Below, piece after piece: positions 9,390 to 18,800 of a stretch of 64,000 nt of DNA. The translations under genes and the position numbers were made by a program. The notes under the pieces are model-generated. The model was not told the origin of the DNA. It searched no databases and was given only the letters and a program-made list of their open reading frames with translations. The stretch's first letter is position 1, and each line of letters opens with the position of its first letter. This DNA is from Bifidobacterium callimiconis (lineage in GTDB: Bacteria > Actinomycetota > Actinomycetes > Actinomycetales > Bifidobacteriaceae), in assembly GCF_003952005.1 (NCBI RefSeq), contig NZ_QXGJ01000003.1:186001-250000 (forward strand). The letters are read 5' to 3'.

Positions 9390-10513
9390 TCCGATCCTCC
9401 CGAATCCGTCTCGCTCTGCCCGTTATATTCCTCGCGTAGCGTCGCATCGCCGAAATCCTCGAACGAGTCGAATTCGCCGTCGTCGACGCTGACAGCGATC
9501 TCTGCTCCATCGGAAGCACCACTGGACACGATCGGGATATCCACGACATTGGAGTCATCCGCATCCGGTTCCGTCGAGTAGTTTCGCCCGCCGGCCTTGT
9601 ACCCTGAGGCACCTGACCACAACTGCGTCGTGATATCCTTCACCGCCAACGGAACCTCCTCCAATTCCTCGGATGTCAGCAGCAACGACCGCACATCCCG
9701 AACGCATCGCTGGAGGAAACGACCATCCTTCATCCTGTCACGGATGCCACGGCGAGCTGCCACAGTCACGTCGGGTACCTGCTCGGCGACCAGATCGAAG
9801 GCTAGGGGAACAGTGATGTCCACCTTGTACAGATCCGCGATGTCGTATACGAAACTCCGCTCGTTGCGCGCATGAATGAATCCCAGTCCGGGCGAGCACC
9901 CCAACGCGACGATGACCGCATGCACCACACCGTACAATGCCGTGTTCGCCGCGGATAATGCGCGGTTCACCTCATCGGCGTTATCGAAATCCGTGGTCTT
10001 GTAGGACCGACCTGCCCATGGCACTCCGGTACGTTTCGACTCGCGTTCATACGCCCGGCGAACGCGCGTGCCCTCCTTGCCGAGCAGCTGCTGCATGGTC
10101 AATCCGTCGGTTTTCTCGTTCGGGAAACGCATGGCGTACATTCGCCGGGCGATCTTCACCCGGGTGCGTTCGGAGGAGACCAGTTTTGCCTGTGCTTCCA
10201 GCAGATGAGTGGATTGGGCGAGGGACGCACCGTGACAGTAGTAACGCACGCCGCGCTCCCCCACCCAGATGCATGTCGATCTTGACTCAGCCAACAGGCA
10301 GATCGCCGCATACGTGATGTTGCTGCCTGGTCCAAGCATCAACACGCTGAGCGCGGCCGCCGGTACATGGACGGTGCCACGCGAATCGGTGATCGTCACG
10401 GCGTTGTCCGCGCGATTGACCACGCAATGCTCCGTGTACAGGAACGTCAGTCGATCCTGTACTCGGACCAACGAGGTCAGCGGCGGCGGCTTGACTCCCG
10501 GGATCTTTGTCAT
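9386..10513 (-). CDS. cas1: type I-E CRISPR integrase Cas1
   Basis: 375 aa. Metal-dependent integrase for spacer acquisition. Residues matching the E. coli active site are visible: E147 (in LLGKEGTRV), H214 (GFIHARNE), D224 and D227 (FVYDIADLYK). The catalytic core ends near residue 300. About 70 further residues form a strongly acidic, low-complexity tail (DDGEFDSFEDFGD, ending SETDSGGSE) not typical of Cas1. It follows cas6e after 64 bases and overlaps cas2 by 4. The acidic tail beside the basic tail of Cas2 is noted as a finding. Confidence 0.95.
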   Translation of the reverse strand: MTKIPGVKPPPLTSLVRVQDRLTFLYTEHCVVNRADNAVTITDSRGTVHVPAAALSVLMLGPGSNITYAAICLLAESRSTCIWVGERGVRYYCHGASLAQSTHLLEAQAKLVSSERTRVKIARRMYAMRFPNEKTDGLTMQQLLGKEGTRVRRAYERESKRTGVPWAGRSYKTTDFDNADEVNRALSAANTALYGVVHAVIVALGCSPGLGFIHARNERSFVYDIADLYKVDITVPLAFDLVAEQVPDVTVAARRGIRDRMKDGRFLQRCVRDVRSLLLTSEELEEVPLAVKDITTQLWSGASGYKAGGRNYSTEPDADDSNVVDIPIVSSGASDGAEIAVSVDDGEFDSFEDFGDATLREEYNGQSETDSGGSE

Positions 10514-10577
10514 CGTGCGACGTCTCCTTTCGCGATGTCATTGCGTACCGTGCACTGTGGCGACATTCATCGCCGTG

Positions 10578-11246
10578 TTACCGTCTCTTCGGCAACGGCA
10601 CCAATGTCAGCAATCCGAAACCGTATCCCTTGGCCCGTCCGATACCACTGGTCAGCGCCTTGCGCAGCAGTTCGGGATCGTCGACGGCCAGCACCCCGTC
10701 ATACGTGGCGGATGCGAGCGTGACCGTGCCTCCCTTGCGGGCGAAGTCGACCAGCCCGGAATCCCGGACCATGACCTCGGGCATCTCCAGTCGGTTGATG
10801 GGCATGTGGAATCCTGATTCGCGGGCCTTGCGGTACAGCCAGTTCAGCTGATCCTCCACCCTGACCAGTCCGACGCGTCGGCCGCGTTTGGAAAGGTCCC
10901 CGGATGCGATGGACTTCGTCGGATTGGCCTTCAGTCGGAAGCCCCACTCCTGGCCGATGCTCAGACCGTCGAGGAACGGTTCATATGCACAGGTGGCGAT
11001 CTCCGCCGGCCCTACGCCGAATTCCTCGTGTAGCACCGTGGCGTCGGGAACCCCGTCGGACACGATGTAGAGACGGCACGGCTTTCCCGTACGTCCAGCA
11101 TCCAACCGCCATATCGCACGGGAATCGACCATGCCTTGTGATTCCACGGATCGGGCGACGATCGCATGCAGTCGTTCCAATGACTGCATGGCCCACCGCG
11201 TATGCCGATGATTCGGATCGATCATGATTCGAGTGAATTGCGTCAT
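10578..11246 (-). CDS. cas6e: type I-E crRNA endonuclease Cas6e (Cse3/CasE)
   Basis: 222 aa. Cleaves pre-crRNA at the repeat hairpin and stays on the crRNA in Cascade. The N-terminal ferredoxin-like domain contains RHTRWAMQSLERLHAIV. H27 in this stretch aligns with the catalytic His26 of the Thermus enzyme. The C-terminal Gly-rich loop GIGRAKGYGFGLLTL is the family hallmark. The start overlaps the cas5 stop by four bases. The only array in the window has 36-nt repeats, not the 28-29 nt repeats this enzyme class normally processes. Confidence 0.93.
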   Translation of the reverse strand: MTQFTRIMIDPNHRHTRWAMQSLERLHAIVARSVESQGMVDSRAIWRLDAGRTGKPCRLYIVSDGVPDATVLHEEFGVGPAEIATCAYEPFLDGLSIGQEWGFRLKANPTKSIASGDLSKRGRRVGLVRVEDQLNWLYRKARESGFHMPINRLEMPEVMVRDSGLVDFARKGGTVTLASATYDGVLAVDDPELLRKALTSGIGRAKGYGFGLLTLVPLPKRR

Positions 11247-12052
11247 GATTCCGCTCCCTCCGCATCGGCGACCGCGTTGAAGATCGCATCGTCGTCGAAC
11301 ACCGAACCTCCGGTTTCAGTGGCATCTACGGCGGTCGGCGAAACCGGTGCTGCAGAAGGCTCGCCCACCGTTGGTTCCGGCTTCGTATCCCCCGACAACC
11401 TGACGATGCGTCTCGGACGCCACTCACGACGCCTAGGATCGAAACTCACCGGTTCATCGGCGAGCGCGTCAACGAAACCGTCCTCCACCTGCTCACCGGC
11501 TCGCGGTTCCACCACGATTCGTGCGAAGCACCGTTCCGGAAACATTGCCTCGTTGCGCAACGCCTTGTGCTGATACCATTCGGAGGCCCGCCATGGTGCA
11601 TGCCGCAGGGCGTCCTCCAATGATTCCTCGGATATCCATGTCTGAATGGGACCGTCGGGCGGGCAGGAGCGGCGGCCAAGAAATATCGGATAGTACGGCG
11701 AACGGAGTGCCTGCCGATAGTCCTCGAGCTGCCCTGCGTCATCGCCTTCCAGTCCGACGAGGAACACGGCATCCTGCAGATAGTAGCGGTTGGACAGCGG
11801 CATCATCACGCCACGCTCGTTACGGGCGGTCTGGTAATAGCGCAGCAACGTTCCCGGCTGATCGGCACGCGCTCCGAATCGCAATCCCTTGAATCGGTCG
11901 AGAGATTCACCGCGCCCAATGCCCAGCGCGGCCGCGATCATGCCGATGACGCCGCTTTTGGTCGGCATGCTTTCGGTTTCACGCCGTGTAAAACGGCTGC
12001 TGGCTCCCCATGACTGCAATGGGCCGGCCAGCCGCATCAACAATACCGTCAT
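11243..12052 (-). CDS. cas5e: type I-E Cascade subunit Cas5e (CasD)
   Basis: 269 aa. Caps the 5' handle of the crRNA in the I-E complex. The N-terminus TVLLMRLAGPLQSWG is the Cas5e signature, followed by PTKSGVIGMIAAALG. Residues up to about 215 form the expected fold. The last 45 residues (rich in P, V, T and A, ending DAEGAES) are a low-complexity extension. It lies three bases after cas7 and overlaps cas6e. Confidence 0.95.
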   Translation of the reverse strand: MTVLLMRLAGPLQSWGASSRFTRRETESMPTKSGVIGMIAAALGIGRGESLDRFKGLRFGARADQPGTLLRYYQTARNERGVMMPLSNRYYLQDAVFLVGLEGDDAGQLEDYRQALRSPYYPIFLGRRSCPPDGPIQTWISEESLEDALRHAPWRASEWYQHKALRNEAMFPERCFARIVVEPRAGEQVEDGFVDALADEPVSFDPRRREWRPRRIVRLSGDTKPEPTVGEPSAAPVSPTAVDATETGGSVFDDDAIFNAVADAEGAES

Positions 12053-12055
12053 CGA

Positions 12056-13231
12056 CTACTCCTGATCCGAGGTCTGACCGCCCAGACGCTCGGCCACGGC
12101 CGCTTCCACGCCGGACAGCATCTCGCGCATGGAAACGCGTTCGGACAGCTCATCCGCGGCAGCGGTGTCGTCGCCGATGCGTACCACCCAGGTGTTGACC
12201 GGCGTGATGCCGTACACGTCGTCGAATTCCTGTTCGCGGCGCACCAACGCCTCCGTGGCATGCTGCACGTAGTCCGGTTCCACTGGCCGCTCGAAGGCTC
12301 CGACGAGGTTCACCGCCTGGGTGTCACGCACGTTCACCACCACCAGTTCCGGCAACGTGCCCTGTGCGAAGGTGTTGATCTTACCCTGCGGCATGCTGGT
12401 CAGGAATGCCTGCACGAAGGCGGCAACGGCCTTGGCCGTCGCATTGGCGTCGCCGAGTGAATCGTTCAGCCGGTTGGCGTCCACGTTCGCGTAACGATAG
12501 TAGGTCGCCGCGTTGAATTCGACTTGTCCGATCATGGCGACACCGGCGTCGCCTTCCTCGTCGCTTTCCTGCTTGATGTCGTCCACGGCGGTGAAGAAGT
12601 CGGATTCCGAATCGACCGCCTGCACACTGATGGCATGTGCCACCTGCGCGGCGGCGTCCACGTTGAGATCGGTGTCGTCGGCTACCATACGTCCGAACAG
12701 TGCCACGTCAACGGCGTGATCGTCGGCGACGATCTGCTTGACAGCCTTTTTCATCGATTTGATGGCCTTGACCGGATCATCCTGATCCAGCGTCCCCACG
12801 ATGAGATTGGCCAGACGATCATACTGCCGGCGCCCCATGAACAGCAAATACTTGGACTGCTGGAGGGCATCGTCTTTGTTCGTCTCCGCATTCTTCTTGG
12901 CACGAGGCTTGTCGAGTTTGATGCCGGCGCCATCCTTCAACGCGGTTTCGGCGAGCTTGACGGCGAGCTCCGCATCAAGATCCGGTCTGCGCTCGATTAC
13001 CGCGTCGCGCAGCACCTCCACGACACGCTTGGTGCGAATGCCCAGATCTTTTGGACCGAGCAGGTCCTTGAACAGTTCTCGAGTCGGCCTCTTCCACGCC
13101 TGACTGGAAACGCGAGCACGCGTATAGCCGCCATACTCCATGGTCTTGGGACTGCCGGTGTCATCTCGATTCAAATTGCCCGCGGCGGTTTCCAACGCGT
13201 GGATCTCAACGATGGTGCGATTGTTCGACAT
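12056..13231 (-). CDS. cas7e: type I-E Cascade backbone Cas7e (Cse4/CasC)
   Basis: 391 aa. Forms the helical backbone that binds the spacer part of crRNA. The family signature is present at the N-terminus: NLNRDDTGSPKTMEYGGYTR followed by RVSSQAWKRPTRE. The middle contains ALFGRMVADDTDLNVDAAAQ. Length fits the family. The gene starts 102 bases after cse2, the longest gap inside this operon. Confidence 0.95.
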   Translation of the reverse strand: MSNNRTIVEIHALETAAGNLNRDDTGSPKTMEYGGYTRARVSSQAWKRPTRELFKDLLGPKDLGIRTKRVVEVLRDAVIERRPDLDAELAVKLAETALKDGAGIKLDKPRAKKNAETNKDDALQQSKYLLFMGRRQYDRLANLIVGTLDQDDPVKAIKSMKKAVKQIVADDHAVDVALFGRMVADDTDLNVDAAAQVAHAISVQAVDSESDFFTAVDDIKQESDEEGDAGVAMIGQVEFNAATYYRYANVDANRLNDSLGDANATAKAVAAFVQAFLTSMPQGKINTFAQGTLPELVVVNVRDTQAVNLVGAFERPVEPDYVQHATEALVRREQEFDDVYGITPVNTWVVRIGDDTAAADELSERVSMREMLSGVEAAVAERLGGQTSDQE

Positions 13232-13333
13232 GTTCGGTCCTTTCCGAGAATGTTTTCATGTTGTTCGTTTGTTGGAGATCGGTCGCCTCTTGGCACCGAT
13301 GTGAAGACTCATCGAAAACCGGGGCTATTCGGC

Positions 13334-14032
13334 CTATTCTTCTTGGCCGTCCCGTTCCATTTGCTCATGACGGTATGCGCTCTGGAAGTCGCGTCCCCAC
13401 AAGGTTCGAACGGCATTCGCCTGATTTCTGGTGCCTCGTAGACTGAGCAGATCCTGGGCGAACAGTCCGTAGTTGATTGCGATGCGCTCCCGCTTGAGCA
13501 GACTGATCAGACTCCTCGCATGGCGGACGAGTTCCTTCCAGCTGTTGGCGGTCTGCAACCGGTCGAACATGCCGCGGATTCCGTCTTCGTTGAAGTTGCC
13601 ACAGGCCATGCTCCCTATGGCCCGACCGAATGATACGTTCGAGTCCGTATGCATCGATATCGCACGGTTCGACTGTTGGTGCACGGCAAACAGCGTGATG
13701 GCCGCGTGCGCCGCACGTTCCTCAGGAGAAGGCCCCTGCGGGTATCGAGAAATGTCACCGGCTATTTCAGGATGTTCCGAGGGAGGCATGGTCCATGCGA
13801 AGATATCCGGATCGGCGCCGACCTCGTGTCCGACGGATCGACGAAGTCTGGCCACAGCCGACACCGCATACGATCCGTTTTGCAAATATCCGTCATGTCG
13901 TACTCCAGTCGCGTCGTATCCGCCTTCCACCAAGGTACGGACCTGTCGGCTGACCCATTTGCCGAACGCGTTCAGCCGTCGGGGATACTGGAAATCCCCG
14001 TCATCATGGGATTCGTTGTGCCGCTGTTCCAT
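13334..14032 (-). CDS. cse2: type I-E Cascade small subunit Cse2 (CasB/Cas11)
   Basis: 232 aa, slightly longer than typical Cse2. The small subunit lies along the crRNA-target duplex. The signature runs PSPEERAAHAAITLFAVHQQ, NVSFGRAIGSMA, and a basic helix VRHARSLISLLKRERIAINYG. It starts 27 bases downstream of cse1. Confidence 0.92.
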   Translation of the reverse strand: MEQRHNESHDDGDFQYPRRLNAFGKWVSRQVRTLVEGGYDATGVRHDGYLQNGSYAVSAVARLRRSVGHEVGADPDIFAWTMPPSEHPEIAGDISRYPQGPSPEERAAHAAITLFAVHQQSNRAISMHTDSNVSFGRAIGSMACGNFNEDGIRGMFDRLQTANSWKELVRHARSLISLLKRERIAINYGLFAQDLLSLRGTRNQANAVRTLWGRDFQSAYRHEQMERDGQEE

Positions 14033-14059
14033 GAATCACCTTTCCTTCCTGATTCCGAC

Positions 14060-15784
14060 CTATTCCGTGGTTGATACCGGCCCGGCTGTCGGATCCTCCG
14101 CATTCGAGAACAGTCCGTTTAGCTTGCCCCGATACCAGACCTCGGCGAGCGCAACGGAATAATGCATCGTTTTGAAATCTCCGGCCCCGGTCTTCATGGT
14201 GACGTTACGACCGACGATCGCCCGAGGAGATGCCTGTCCGGCAAGCCGGTTTCCCAATCGGATCAGGATACGTCTGGCAAGATCGCACCATTCCCGGTAT
14301 CGCGCGTCCAAATCGTCATCGCCATCAAGAACGCTCACCCATTGGCGGAACGCGGTATCAAAAGTAGAGTATCCCAACTCGGCGGCCTTCTGCCGTGGCG
14401 CTTCGACCGACATGCCTTCGGACCGAGCGATGTTGACTGCAAGATTGCGCAAGGCGCCGATCCCCTGATCGGTGATGTCCACCGCATCGCGCAGCATCTG
14501 TCCCATCTTCGGATTTTCGGTGGTCAGCACCGTCAGATTCAGATCGAGGAAATCATCGATTGCGGAATCAACCACGGCCTCCTGATTACCGTATTCGACG
14601 CCGAACGCGTGAAGACGAATTGGAAGATGTCCAAGACGATCTTTGGTCACTCGTGTCAGCCAATTCAATGAATACGGACGGATGTACGATGGGCGATCGT
14701 TCGGATCCTGGGATTCCCCAACGGTGAGCAGTGGCAATCCTCGCCACAACGCTCGGGATGGATCATGCTTTCTCGGCATATACACCAGCGGCTTTTTCAG
14801 GGACTTCTCCTGGGTTTCGCTACGGCGCCAACCGCTCATCATCTCGTAATGCTGAGCGTTCTGCGGCTTGAGACGATCCCCATTGCACATCAGCACGCCG
14901 GTGACCTTCTGCCCCTGATGTTCCAGCAGCATGCGACGAGACTGCCATGTCAGCAGCGTGGCCGGCCCATGGAAGCACCCCACGTTCCCCGTCTCCTCGG
15001 CAGGCTGGTCGAATCCTTCCGCAGGCTTCTCCGTAAGCGGCTCGCGCTCCCAGACCGGCGCATCATCATGCCATTCCACGGTGGAATCGCCCAGACCGAA
15101 TACCTGCCAGCTGACAAGATTCAGCATCAACGTCTGCCATAGGTTCTGTCCCTCGATCAGATAGCCGCCAAGATGGCCGGCCCATGCCACGCCGATGGGG
15201 TACCCCTTGCCGCCTTTGACACGAGGATCGCCCACCGCACCCGACTTGATACCGGACGCATCGTACGCCTGCATGGTCACCAGCCAGCGTGCCGCCTCGG
15301 CAGCGCTCATGACCTTCAGCCCCTCCCCCATTCTGGTGGTGAAGAACGGCTCCCCGCCAGGCACATCCAATACAAGTCGTTCCAGTCCGGACATCTCATG
15401 CTTGGCGGTATGCAGTCCAGCGACCTGATAGAACGGCGCTACAGGATCGAACAGATCGAACCGGTCGTGGTAGTCCTCGCAATATTCGCGTATCATCCGC
15501 GAGACTTTGGGATCCTTAGGACCGCGGTCGAAAAGTGCCTGCCATATCTCGATCGGGAAATCATTGCCGTAGACCCCGTACAGTATGGCGATCAGCATTC
15601 GGGATAATGCGAATCGTTGCAGAGGGATATCACCGTCTATGCTGCGAATTTCGTCAGCCTTGGCAAATGTATCGGTGATGGACAGTTCGGCATACGAACC
15701 ATCCAACATCGTGACGGGGATCCACGCACGATCCACCAGATTGAACGACGCCATGGCGTCCGGATCCTGTATGCTATCGGACAC
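14060..15784 (-). CDS. cse1: type I-E Cascade large subunit Cse1 (CasA/Cas8e)
   Basis: 574 aa. Recognises the PAM and recruits Cas3 in I-E systems. The N-terminus FNLVDRAWIPVTMLDGS is the family hallmark. Further typical blocks are FDPVAPFYQV, KGGKGYPIGVAWAGHLGG and the C-terminal four-helix bundle. The start is GTG at 15784 with AAAGGG about 10 bases upstream. First gene of the I-E operon; a cas3 gene normally sits just upstream, but here that position is occupied by the end of the CRISPR array. Confidence 0.94.
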   Translation of the reverse strand: MSDSIQDPDAMASFNLVDRAWIPVTMLDGSYAELSITDTFAKADEIRSIDGDIPLQRFALSRMLIAILYGVYGNDFPIEIWQALFDRGPKDPKVSRMIREYCEDYHDRFDLFDPVAPFYQVAGLHTAKHEMSGLERLVLDVPGGEPFFTTRMGEGLKVMSAAEAARWLVTMQAYDASGIKSGAVGDPRVKGGKGYPIGVAWAGHLGGYLIEGQNLWQTLMLNLVSWQVFGLGDSTVEWHDDAPVWEREPLTEKPAEGFDQPAEETGNVGCFHGPATLLTWQSRRMLLEHQGQKVTGVLMCNGDRLKPQNAQHYEMMSGWRRSETQEKSLKKPLVYMPRKHDPSRALWRGLPLLTVGESQDPNDRPSYIRPYSLNWLTRVTKDRLGHLPIRLHAFGVEYGNQEAVVDSAIDDFLDLNLTVLTTENPKMGQMLRDAVDITDQGIGALRNLAVNIARSEGMSVEAPRQKAAELGYSTFDTAFRQWVSVLDGDDDLDARYREWCDLARRILIRLGNRLAGQASPRAIVGRNVTMKTGAGDFKTMHYSVALAEVWYRGKLNGLFSNAEDPTAGPVSTTE

Positions 15785-15823
15785 TCGTCACCCACCCTTT
15801 CGTCTTTGAATAGCGAGCAACAA

Positions 15824-15867
15824 TGGCTGTCATGCGCAATACAAGTATGTGCTGTGCATGACAGCCA
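15824..15867. promoter_or_regulatory. hairpin between the CRISPR array and cse1
   Basis: Perfect 12-bp arms TGGCTGTCATGC (15824-15835) and GCATGACAGCCA (15856-15867). It lies 40 bases upstream of the cse1 start and 27 bases beyond the last repeat. It could stop array transcripts (minus strand) or act as an operator/5'-leader structure for the I-E operon. No T-run follows on the minus strand. Confidence 0.5.
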
Positions 15868-15893
15868 AACAATTCAATACGCATAGCACTCGT

Positions 15894-18800
15894 TACTCAA
15901 TGAAGCTCTGGAGCGAAACCCCCAGAGATATGCCGAAATCCATTCGAATACAGCATACATAAACGTTACTCAATGAAGCTCCGGAGCGGACCCCGGAGAT
16001 AGTACGACCGATAAGCGCATCAGGATCAGGGAGCTTCCCTCAATGAAGCTCTAGAGTAAGGCTCTAGAGATCGGACAGCAGCTGGGTCTCCTCGAGCAGC
16101 TGGAGATTCCCTCAATGAAGCTCTAGAGCCAAGACTCTAGAGATGCGATCACGTCGTCGGCGTCCACACCGTAGATGTTCCCTCAATGAAGCTCTAGAGC
16201 TGAGGCTCTAGAGATCCTCCCATCCCCCGCAGGGTGGGCAACCGTCTCGTCCCTCAATGAATCTCTAGAGCTGAGGCTCTAGAGATGTGAGATTTGATCT
16301 TGAGTGCGTTGCATCCAATGGATCCCTCAATGAAGCTCTAGAGCTGAGGCTCTAGAGATCGGCGTTCAGCATCGAAGACGCCGTCAGACTGGACCCCCCT
16401 CAATGAAGCTCTAGAGCTGAGGCTCTAGAGATCGAAATCCGAGTCCTCGACCTGTTCGAATCCCTCCGGCCCTCAATGAAGCTCTAGAGCTGAGGCTCTA
16501 GAGATTACGCCGCCTAGCCTAGGCCACGTGATCCTTATATATCCCTCAATGAAGCTCTAGAGCTGAGGCTCTAGAGATACGGAACCATCACCGGCGTCGG
16601 TGAACGAGATTCCGCCCTCAATGAAGCTCTAGAGCTGAGGCTCTAGAGATCACACGGTTGGTTGGTCAACCATGTCGGACGTCGCCCCTCAATGAAGCTC
16701 TAGAGCTGAGGCTCTAGAGATCACGCGCTGCTGCTGCACAACCGGCTTAGGCTGAGGCCCCTCAATGAAGCTCTAGAGCTGAGGCTCTAGAGATGATTTG
16801 CCCGAGCCTCGCCCACCCTCGTAGCAGAACCCTCAATGAAGCTCTAGAGCTGAGGCTCTAGAGATACCACCAAAACAAACAATGGTCTCTATTGGAGAGT
16901 CTCATCCCTCAATGAAGCTCTAGAGCTGAGGCTCTAGAGATGGCTGGCCTTTGCGCCGCGAGCGTTTGTGGCATTCCCCTCAATGAAGCTCTAGAGCTGA
17001 GGCTCTAGAGATCTTATGCAAGCCCGTTCGTAACCCACAGGGCGATCAGCCCTCAATGAAGCTCTAGAGCTGAGGCTCTAGAGATCAGGTTCGCGTTGAA
17101 CTGGTTCCACACCTGCAGCACCCCTCAATGAAGCTCTAGAGCTGAGGCTCTAGAGATAGGCGGTTGTCTCCCCCACCAGTGTTGTTTGGGTACCCTCAAT
17201 GAAGCTCTAGAGCTGAGGCTCTAGAGATACGCGCGTGGGCGAGGAAGACGACCACATCGTGCCCCCTCAATGAAGCTCTAGAGCTGAGGCTCTAGAGATT
17301 GCATGGCGCCGAAATCGTAGGGGAATTTCATACCGCCCCCTCAATGAAGCTCTAGAGCTGAGGCTCTAGAGATTTGGGTCTCTCGGTGATCTAGTCGGAG
17401 GATTGTTCGCCCTCAATGAAGCTCTAGAGCTGAGGCTCTAGAGATCCTAGCCCATGGCCACGCCGCCTAGTCTGCGCCACCCCTCAATGAAGCTCTAGAG
17501 CTGAGGCTCTAGAGATAATGGTGTCTCGCAGATCATCCAACCGTTCATCCGTCTCCTCAATGAAGCTCTAGAGCTGAGGCTCTAGAGATCTGCATTGCCA
17601 ATAATTGTGATCTGGCGTGAGAGTTGAGCCCCTCAATGAAGCTCTAGAGCTGAGGCTCTAGAGATGATAGTCGGGGAACTCACGTTGATCTTCCAGCACG
17701 TTCCCTCAATGAAGCTCTAGAGCTGAGGCTCTAGAGATCAGGGTGACCATGGCCATCGACGGCGAGGAAGGCGACCCTCAATGAAGCTCTAGAGCTGAGG
17801 CTCTAGAGATCTGAAGGCCACCGGCGTGCAACCGCAGCTCTGGACCCTCAATGAAGCTCTAGAGCTGAGGCTCTAGAGATTGCCCGGCCCCGCACAGGAC
17901 GCCATACGCAAGGTCCCCTCAATGAAGCTCTAGAGCTGAGGCTCTAGAGATGCCTCATTCGCCGCACCATGCACACCACGTTAAACCCCTCAATGAAGCT
18001 CTAGAGCTGAGGCTCTAGAGATAGTTGCTTCAGCGTGCGAATGACGGTGACCTTCGACCCCTCAATGAAGCTCTAGAGCTGAGGCTCTAGAGATGCCAAT
18101 GCGGCCTATAGGCTAGGCAGCGCGGCCATGGGCCCTCAATGAAGCTCTAGAGCTGAGGCTCTAGAGATTTGATATCAGACAAGGTGGTGAATCCTAATGG
18201 ATTCCCTCAATGAAGCTCTAGAGCTGAGGCTCTAGAGATGTCGGTGCGCACCCTCAACGGGACCGCGCCGATCCACCCCTCAATGAAGCTCTAGAGCTGA
18301 GGCTCTAGAGATTACCTGTCTCGGTAGGCTTCGAGATCCTTCTTCGACATCCCTCAATGAAGCTCTAGAGCTGAGGCTCTAGAGATTTTCCAGAAATTGG
18401 CCCCATAACTCTAATATCTGTGATCCCTCAATGAAGCTCTAGAGCTGAGGCTCTAGAGATCGGTGATGTCTGGGACTGCCTCACCATTGCGGTTGACCCC
18501 TCAATGAAGCTCTAGAGCTGAGGCTCTAGAGATTTCCGATTCCTTCTCGTCGCGCTGCTGCTGGAGTGCGACCCTCAATGAAGCTCTAGAGCTGAGGCTC
18601 TAGAGATCAGTTCCGCAATGCGGGTTCACGGTTGATCGAGCTGATCCCTCAATGAAGCTCTAGAGCTGAGGCTCTAGAGATACGATCACTGCTGATCCTG
18701 ATGCCGTCGCCGGCCACCCCTCAATGAAGCTCTAGAGCTGAGGCTCTAGAGATGTAATCCGTGAAAACCGCCATAACCTCAGTTTAGACCCCTCAATGAA

